Origin: Porodaedalea pini
Taxonomy: Eukaryota > Basidiomycota > Agaricomycetes > Hymenochaetales > Hymenochaetaceae
Reading direction: 5' to 3'
Assembly: GCA_002794775.1 (NCBI GenBank)
Contig: NBAY01000019.1
Coordinates: 1 to 64,000 of the forward strand
Length of the DNA: 64,000 bases
The position numbers and the translations under genes are program-made. The notes under the pieces are model-generated. The model made no database searches. It was given only the letters and a program-made list of their open reading frames with translations, and was not told where the DNA came from. Positions 57,530 to 64,000 of the stretch are shown here, one piece after another (positions within the stretch are counted from its first letter, which is position 1; the number at the start of each line of letters is the position of its first letter).

Positions 57530-58060
57530 AAGCAACAACATGAATATATGCTTTCTCTGAACCTCTTAAACCCAAGATTTTCGATGTTTTGCAATTCCCC
57601 CAGCTCCAACCACTGAGGCTGGATACCTGTAAATTTACAGAGACATAAAAACGATATCCCTAAATATGCTCAATATTTTATATGCCCTCAAAGTAAAAAC
57701 TGGGAACAGGATATACAAAACACTCAGATTCAGAAGATCTCATGAAACCACCTCCTTCTCTATCATGAAGTCAGTTCTTGTCTGATTGGCTTGAAACCTT
57801 GCATACATACACAATGTATCACTTACTTCATGATAGAATATGTGTCAGGCCTTTCAGGGTATATTGTACTTTTGTGTATGCTTCTGGAGGCCTGGTGCTG
57901 CATGTCAAGATTACTGTTGTATTTATGACTCCATAAAAAAACGCGTTGGACGCGTAATTCTTAGCTATGCTATAGATACATACATAATAAAACTATTCCA
58001 TATTTTTTTGTATTTTTAAACGCGTCCGTAGAATTTGTCTGAGGCCAACAGCTGAGACTT

Positions 58061-58335
58061 TTGAGATTTCCGAAAGAATCGGAATGCTTTGATTGCTTGT
58101 TTGAGACGCGGCGATCAGCCAAATCAGGCAACACAACCAACGCGTCGTCGTTGTTCGTGTCGTTTCGTCTTCACCATCGACGACGAGCACGGCTGTCCCA
58201 CCAGCCACACACTCAAGGTAAGCAAAAAATAATAATCATAAAAACTATTTGAATATACTAATAATTACTTTTCATCATTTTTTTTGCTTGCCTGAAGGGA
58301 CAGAACACGACGAGCTCCTCAAGACACCACCGGCC
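58061..58335 (+). promoter_or_regulatory. Captured eS6 leader and first intron, right arm
   Basis: A pyrimidine/CG-rich leader ends CACACACTCAAG|GTAAGC, an intron-like AT-rich stretch follows, and the sequence then reaches GGCCATGAAG, which matches the usual Met-Lys start of eS6 genes. If still active, the captured promoter would drive transcription outward into the cyclin relic. Confidence 0.45.
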
Positions 58336-58600
58336 ATGAAGTGTCGACATCGCTGACCTGGCGATGGGCCAGCAAAAGACGATCAACATCGACGATGAGC
58401 GTCGTTACCGCATTTTCCACGGCAAGAAGATGTCCCAGGTGTCCCCAGCGACTTGCTCGGTGATGAGTTCAAGGGCTACGTCTTCCGCGTCTCTGGCGGA
58501 AACGACAAGCAGGGCTTCCCGATGAAGCAGGGTGCTCCTTTCTGCTGGTCACTCTTCCCTCCGTCTCTGCCGCACTGGTGTGGTTCAACTTCCCTCGCCC
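58336..58600 (+). pseudogene. Captured ribosomal protein eS6 (RPS6) fragment, right arm
   Basis: eS6 is a small-subunit ribosomal protein. Readable pieces in order: [40 protein letters not shown] with [11 protein letters not shown], then [11 protein letters not shown] where intact eS6 has GHSCYRPRRTG. Small indels change frame several times and the C-terminal two thirds are absent, so this is a truncated, non-functional capture. It is immediately followed by the 5' region of the cyclin relic. Confidence 0.87.
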
Positions 58601-58862
58601 TGTTCACGCAGCACGTGTTCCTCGCCTCTTCCTCCTGCCCCCCTTGACGATCCACACGCTTCAACATCGACGTCAGCCGTTTTCCCATCCGCCCTTCTCA
58701 TTGAGCGGTCCGGCGAACGCGACGCAACCGTTGTGTCCGAGAAGGATCTCGTTCCGATCAAAACATTCGCAGCGACCTCTTCTCACGCATCAACTCCACC
58801 TGTCCTTCGACGCTCACAGACGCTCGTCAACGTCCAGAGCCAGAGAGCCCGCTGCAGCGAAT

Positions 58863-60050
58863 ATGGCCACCGTCCACGCCCCGCGCCATCCCCACCCCCA
58901 TCCGCATCCGCATTCGATATCACCGTCGAGTGCCAGCTCGAACCACTCGCCCTTCCGGCGCGTGCACCGCGCGACGTACGCCCCGCCTCCACCTGCGAAA
59001 TCGTCTTCTGCGTCCGCCGCTGCCGCAGCGTCTACCTCGAGTTCTGTAAGCATCCCCCCTCTTTCCCCCCGATCTCTGATACTTGAGTGATGAGCGGCTG
59101 TTGATCGGTGTCTTTTTCTCTATCACTTTTTTTTCCCTCCGACCGCGCCGAAAACGCTCGACAAAAAAACAGTCATCGGCAGTCCCGCGCGCACACCACT
59201 CGCACCACCCCGCGCCGGCAGCACCCCCACCGGCAGTCGACACTTACTACGGGCACGAAGACATCAGCAAGCTCTGCGCGCGCTTCGTCAGCCATACCTT
59301 CGACTGCCCCGAGATCCTTCCTCCGTCGTCCTCCACCTCTTCCACATCGTCCTCGACCGCAGTCGTCTCGCGTTCCCCCGCTACCGCAACGGCAGGATCA
59401 GGAGGGGCACCAGTGATACCGAATGCGCTTGCGCACTTCGTCGCATACGCACTGCATCGCACTTGCCTCGCCGTTCACGCACGAGACGTAGCGTCCTGCA
59501 GTTGGCGCTCTGCTACATCGGGGTGGTGCGGGGGAAGGTGACGGGGCTCGCGGAGAAGGAGAAGATCAGCACGGGAGTGAGGGGCGAGCCGGAGTTGGAT
59601 AAGAGGGAAGGCGAGGCGTCTCTCTCGTCAAAGGCAAATACCTCTTCGGACACGTCCAACCCCTGCGGTCTTCCGACAGAGCTGACGTCAATGGACCCCT
59701 CCGACACATCGCGCGTGCCGACAGTCTACCATATGGACACTTCGCTTCCATTAACTCAGCAGATGCAGACTCAAGGGCAGTCTAACGACAAGCGTCGTAA
59801 GATCCTTGGAAAACCGTTCACACCGCTGTCACCTCTGTCATCGCCGCTTCTTCGCCCGCGGCGCACTTTCGTCGCCGCACTCGTTGTGGTATCAAGATTC
59901 TTACAGGATCGATGCTATTTGAATCGAGCATGGGCAAAGCTCTCCGGTCCCATCACGCGTGGTTGAACGCTGCTAACGCGCATTGGGCGATGCCCTAGGG
60001 TGGTGTCTCTGGGTCAGCAAGAGCACTACGCTGCCGCAGGAAGAGAAGTC
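58863..60050 (+). pseudogene. Captured PCL-type cyclin relic, right arm
   Basis: Resembles fungal Pho85-partner (PCL/Pho80-like) cyclins. MATVHAPRHPHPHPHPHSIS opens a first exon ending 59045 at a GT donor. Exon 2 (from 59173) has VDTYYGHEDISKLCARFVSH and PNALAHFVAYALHRT, the start of the cyclin box. LASPFTHET is then followed by a frameshift, after which LQLALCYIGVVRGKV, RTFVAALVVVSRFLQDRCYL and NRAWAKLSGP continue the box. LGDALGWCLWVSK (59986 on) is the usual end. The frameshift around 59490 and the stop after KLSGPITRG make it non-functional. Introns are retained, so capture was from genomic DNA. Confidence 0.8.
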
Positions 60051-60084
60051 ACGCAACATGCAATGCACGAAAAGCGAGGGTACG

Positions 60085-60800
60085 AATGCATTTGGATCGT
60101 CTCCGGTTTCTGCAGTGCACAAACGCGGGGCACTTCCCGAGTCCACCCTTGCCAGATGCAGGCGCAAGTCTGAAGTCTGGCCGCACGCAGACAAAGGCAG
60201 GGATGGCAAACGGAGTACCTCAGACATGCTGCGACGCTGCCAGGTGATGCGGCCGTGCGGAGCGTGCTGCCCCACTATTGATCCCCAGGATCGTTGCCGT
60301 TCTCGTTTGTTGGTCCACCTCTCGCGGTCATTGCGGCGCTCAGTGCACAGCAAACATTCCTTTCTTCCGCGCTTGCATCACAGACACCATTGTTGTCTGA
60401 CCGATGCCCGTTCCGCTCAAAAAACTGACATTCTGCCTGTCGTACTCGCCGCTCTCACTTGGTGAATCAACAATCGCATTTGGTTCACTGCCAACAATCT
60501 GCAGCACGCGACGCGATGCACTTCCCGAGTCCACCCTTGTCCGATGCAAATAGTCCGGAATTTGGCCGTACGCAGACAAAGGCAGGGTTCGCGAACAGAG
60601 CTCAGGTGTGCTGCTACGCTGCCAGATGGCGCAGCCGTGCGGAGTGTGCCGCCCTCTCACGATCATTGCAGCTCACCAGCACGCGGCACTCAGTGCACAA
60701 CGAACATTGCTTTTTCCGCTTTCCGTCAGACACCATTGTCGTCTGACCCGATGCCTGTCCCACTTGAAGAGCTGACAGTGTGCTTTTTGTACTTGCCACT
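60085..60800 (+). repeat. Internal tandem duplication of the cyclin 3' region
   Basis: GCACTTCCCGAGTCCACCCTT occurs at 60130 and again at 60518, each followed by GCAGACAAAGGCAGGG and CTGCCAG-like sequence and ending near CTCTCACTTGGTGAA (60452 and 60797). The two ~350-bp copies are clearly diverged. The same duplication is mirrored in the left arm, so it predates arm duplication. Confidence 0.7.
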
Positions 60801-62089
60801 CTCACTTGGTGAACCAATGCTTGAGATACTGTGTGTGGTGTCATGTAGCTATCATTATAGCTATAACTTCAATAACAGTACTAATGGTGTGTGGGGTCCT
60901 GCATGGAGTACAGATTTGAACTATTTGTCCAACTTGGGCTTGAGTGTCGGGTCAGAGGCCGATGCGACTTAATACTGACTGTCATTCATGATATATACAG
61001 GTTGAATGTGACAACATCAAGGGGATGATTCTACTCTCAGAGCTTTCTTGCAGGTGAACTTGTTCAATTCAAAGGCTGATCTGTGTTGGAAGGAAAGAGA
61101 TCATTGTCATCCTGCATGTGGACAAGAGGAAGGGTCTGTCTCTTGTTGTATCTGTTGTATCAGTCTCAGTCATTCATTTGTTATCCTTGAAGGATACTTT
61201 GATCTGAGTAAGTGTTGTGTATCACTGGAGGACATTACAAAATGTGAAGAGAAGATGGTTGCATCCATATTATGACATGTTGCATCCAAACTTTTGTCAT
61301 TAGAGATCTCTGAGGGCCAGTCCAGCACCACACCTGCAAAACTGGAGGCAACAGGTGAGGACAAGAAGGAAATAGTGATGGTGGCTGCTAGGCAAGACAT
61401 ATGGCCATCTGTATGATGCATTCAAGCTCATACTGATGGAGCTGGAGAAGGTCTTCACAATGCTGTTGAACTTGCTGTTACTGGCAACATTCGCACAGCT
61501 GATGGTGATGATCATGTGGTGGCCAACTACTGTAGCCAATCAAGCTGCATGCAGACATTGAGTTAATGTGCTATATGGACATGGGCATTGATATTATCAG
61601 ACAGGTGAGGTGGTGAGCACTGAGGTGGTACCTATCAAGGCAAAGCTCATTTCACTGCCTCTCTGTGTGCTGGGTACAAATGCTACTGACAATGTGCACT
61701 GTGTTTGTTGTAATTGTCTCACTCTATACTTATTTTGAGTTTGCGGTATGCAGCAATTGAGTGTCTTGAGCATGCAATTGAGAAGATACAGAGCACTATT
61801 GAGGAGCAGGGTGGTAATCTCTTCAAAATGAAGTTTTATGCTTTCTTGTCCTTAATCTTGTGGAAGCTCTGGTGTCGGGTCAATGATTGTAGTGTATTGA
61901 TTTGTCTTCAGAGCAAAGCTGCCAAGATGCAGAGTCTAGAACAAAATGCTTGAGAAATTATCTATAGAATTATTAAGGCTTCCATTCTAGACTTATTTAA
62001 TTTTCATGACATAATGATTTTTTGCATTTTAAAAAATGATTCTAAGGCAGGAATCAAAAAAGACCTTATATAGCTAGGTACTCTCAGAC
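60801..62089 (+). other. Degenerate AT-rich segment of the right arm
   Basis: Mirror of the left-arm segment. Pieces CWKERDHCHPACGQEEGS and LRYAAIECLEHAIEKIQSTI are protein-like but frames are broken every few tens of codons. No family recognised. Confidence 0.4.
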
Positions 62090-62515
62090 ATTTGGGTGTA
62101 CCTAACTGGACACCTCCAGATAATTGGATGTACCTAACTGGGCACCCCTAGATAATTGGGTGCACCTAGTTGGGCACCCCCAGATAGTTGGGCGCACCCA
62201 GTTGGGCACCCCCAGATAATTGGGTGTGCCCAACTGGGCACTCCTAGATAGTTGGGCACGCCCAACTGGGCACCCCCAGATAGTTGGGCGCACCCAACTG
62301 GGCCCCCCCAGATAGTTGGGCACTCCCAACTGGGCCCCCCCAGATAGTTGGGCACTCCCAACTGGGCACCCCCAGATAGTTGGGCACTCCCAACTGGGCC
62401 CCCCCAGATAATTGGGCACTCCCAACTGGGCACCTCCAGATAGTTGGGTGTGCCCAATTGGGCACCCCCAGATAATTGGGCACTCCCAAATAGTTGGGTA
62501 TACTGAGTATACTCA
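62090..62515. repeat. ~32-bp tandem repeat array, right arm
   Basis: Same repeat as 45780-46196 plus 52444-52680 in inverse orientation. It is about 210 bp shorter: units containing CCCAATTGGGCACACCC and others of the left array are missing. This is the main difference between the arms besides the retrotransposon. Confidence 0.88.
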
Positions 62516-63683
62516 ACTAGGTACCTGTAAAAGATTTAGATACAGTCAACTAGTCATATCTAATCTTTTAAGCTTAGTAGTCCAGGCCTGATATTTGAGC
62601 ACAGCTCAAGTCTGACTGCTTTCAAGTCTCTCTTTCATTTTAACTTCAAATCTCTTCCCTTTCTTGTTCTCTTCATCCTAGGATTTTACACTGTATTGAT
62701 ACTTTGTGTATCTCAGAGTGTTAGATGCTTAGTATCTCAAAGTTATGTTATGATGTTCAGAAGGTCAGCAACATGTTAGAAATGATAAGAATGCTCTAGT
62801 GGGCTTACACTCTTTCTACATTTCTATCTCAGTTTCCCTCTTAGTTTATACTCTCTATTCTACTTGGGCATTCAAACTAATCCTAATGTATCAGACCTTT
62901 GCACTTGTTCAGTTTTCAATTGCTCTACTTAAGTGTCCAGTGCAGCTATGTCACTCTAGTTAGAACTTCTCATAGAGCCTATGACATATAATCTCTCTAA
63001 TATAGTTAGAATGCTGGAGCTTGATTCCCAATGTTTAATGTTAGAATATCATTAATGATTTCTTAAGTAGTCATTACACTTTTAGCTGACTCATATTTAT
63101 TTTCATTTCTCTCATACTGCTGTACAATTTCCCTATTTCTCCATTTGTCTTACAGTATATAGAACTGTTCAATACTATCTCTATTATTTTTATTATCTTA
63201 GTCTTTCTAATAGCAACAAATATCTTTTTGTCCTGTGTGTCTAGCATGCTCAGCATTCTTTCCTGTCTGATGCAGACTAATCTTGACCAAAATTCAATTC
63301 ATGCCAATGGTCAATAGCAAGATCACTAAATTGTAGGATCAAAAAAAATAAAATACAACATTTATAAAGCCCCTAGATTTTATGGCAAAAACAAATTGGG
63401 TGTACCCAAAAGTCCCCCAGACAGTCAGTGACAGTGACATATCTGGGCACTCCCAGGGCACTCCCACTGGGGGTGCCCAAAAACTGGGCAGGCCCAGTTG
63501 GGAGTGCCCAAATGATCTGGGTGCACCCAACTTTCCCACAGTAAAAAAAATTGGGCACACCCAACCCGCACCCACTGGGAGTGCCCAGCGGATTGGGCAC
63601 GCCCAGGCTCAATACCTAAATGGTCAATTAGTTGTGTGTACGAATAGACCTACTTGGTCTGCTCAGAGGGGTAGCCTGAAGTG
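62516..63683. repeat. Outer right arm and right terminus
   Basis: AT-rich DNA, then subterminal GGGCACTCCCA-type motifs (63392-63602) and the right terminus ending CCTGAAGTG at 63683, exact mirror of 44609-45776. Confidence 0.85.
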
Positions 63684-64000
63684 CACAAGAAACCTTGTCT
63701 GATTCGGTGGCCCTTCTGACGTTCTGACGGAACATTGCCGAATCGTGGCATTGCTCCTTCTCAACCAAAGTCAATCAGGCCGTTCAATACACAGAGCATT
63801 GACCCTTGAGCTTGGCATTGTCATCAACACCTCGACCCTTCTGAAACGCATTGACAGTGATGGATTCCATTTTTACTTGCAAGAGGAAAGGAACCCGCCG
63901 AGTTGTGTGCGTAAATCGGTTCAGACGTCCATTTCGACGACTGAAGATCAGCAGAATCCAGAGGAAGGAGATGGTAGACGATCGAGATGATCAGCAAGCC
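63684..64000. other. Right flank, second target-site copy
   Basis: Begins with CACAAGA (63684-63690). A plus-strand frame 63745-63990 (TLELGIVINTSTLLKRIDSD) has no recognised family. The window ends here. Confidence 0.4.

Larger units (their letters stand above)
44609..63683. mobile_element. Giant palindromic transposon-like element with captured host-gene fragments
   Basis: Two arms in inverted orientation: left 44609-57224 (about 6,364 bp once the nested retrotransposon and its duplicated target are removed) and right 57530-63683 (6,154 bp), around a 305-bp unique spacer. Away from the repeat arrays the arms appear identical (positions p and q pair with p+q=114754 in the inner part and 108292 in the outer part). 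Both outer ends are CACTTCAGGCTACCCCTCTG in inverted orientation with a CACAAGA target duplication, so the unit moved as one. From the outer end each arm holds the terminal repeat, short inverted GGGCACTCCCA-type motifs, AT-rich DNA, a ~32-bp repeat array, AT-rich degenerate sequence, a cyclin relic, an eS6 relic and AT-rich DNA. No transposase was recognised, so it is probably non-autonomous. Superfamily unknown; CACT-type ends with a 7-8-bp duplication would be compatible with KDZ-like elements. Confidence 0.88.

Noticed and set aside
44609..63683. Helitron, Maverick/Polinton or Starship identity for the giant element
   Set aside because: No Rep/helicase, polymerase, capsid or DUF3435 tyrosine recombinase was seen, and the inverted termini with a 7-8-bp duplication do not fit Helitrons or Starships.

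Overview
The window looks like nuclear DNA of a filamentous basidiomycete, most likely a wood- or litter-decaying agaricomycete. Genes carry many short GT-AG introns, there is a secreted AA9 lytic polysaccharide monooxygenase with a fungal CBM1, and there are a chromodomain Ty3/Gypsy element, a fungal SLATT-domain gene, a Dal5-type transporter family and TRK-type potassium transporters. No RNA gene or CRISPR array was recognised. Coding calls rest on hand-spliced exons and family motifs; nothing was searched against a database.

Layout. 0.5-2.5 kb: SLATT-domain gene (minus). 4.2-4.6 kb: small inverted-repeat element. 5.2-6.9 kb: AA9-CBM1 gene (minus). 9.1-11.8, 21.0-23.7 and 26.4-29.1 kb: three paralogous MFS transporters with 20 exons each (plus). 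12.7-15.3 kb: uncharacterised gene (minus). 16-18 kb: a gene relic split by a solo LTR. 18.8-19.4 kb: TA-flanked inverted-repeat element. Transporter copies 2 and 3 belong to a larger segmental duplication: each is followed by a NACHT-ATPase relic on the minus strand and a PXR1/PINX1-like G-patch gene, which is intact at 30.5-32.1 kb and a pseudogene at 24.5-25.6 kb. 32.6-37.75 kb: a broken TRK potassium-transporter copy carrying two inserted inverted-repeat elements. 38.6-39.9 kb: a 1,275-bp essentially perfect palindromic element. 40.2-43.8 kb: the intact TRK paralogue.

44.6-63.7 kb is the most unusual object: one huge palindromic transposon-like element. It has 6.2-6.4-kb arms in head-to-head orientation around a 305-bp spacer, CACTTCAGG termini, a CACAAGA target-site duplication and subterminal arrays of a ~32-bp GC-rich repeat. 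Each arm carries degenerate copies of two host genes, the 5' part of ribosomal protein eS6 and a PCL-type cyclin. A young 6.25-kb chromoviral LTR retrotransposon sits in the repeat array of the left arm only. Its gag and pol are linked by a -1 frameshift signal (GGGTTTT, 6-nt spacer, stem). The 1.3-kb palindrome at 38.6 kb has closely related termini, so a family of palindromic, probably non-autonomous elements is suggested.

The AA9 enzyme and the nutrient and ion transporters fit saprotrophic growth but form no obvious cluster. The main theme is genome plasticity: tandem segmental duplication with decay of one copy, and dense insertion of inverted-repeat elements into introns and intergenic DNA.
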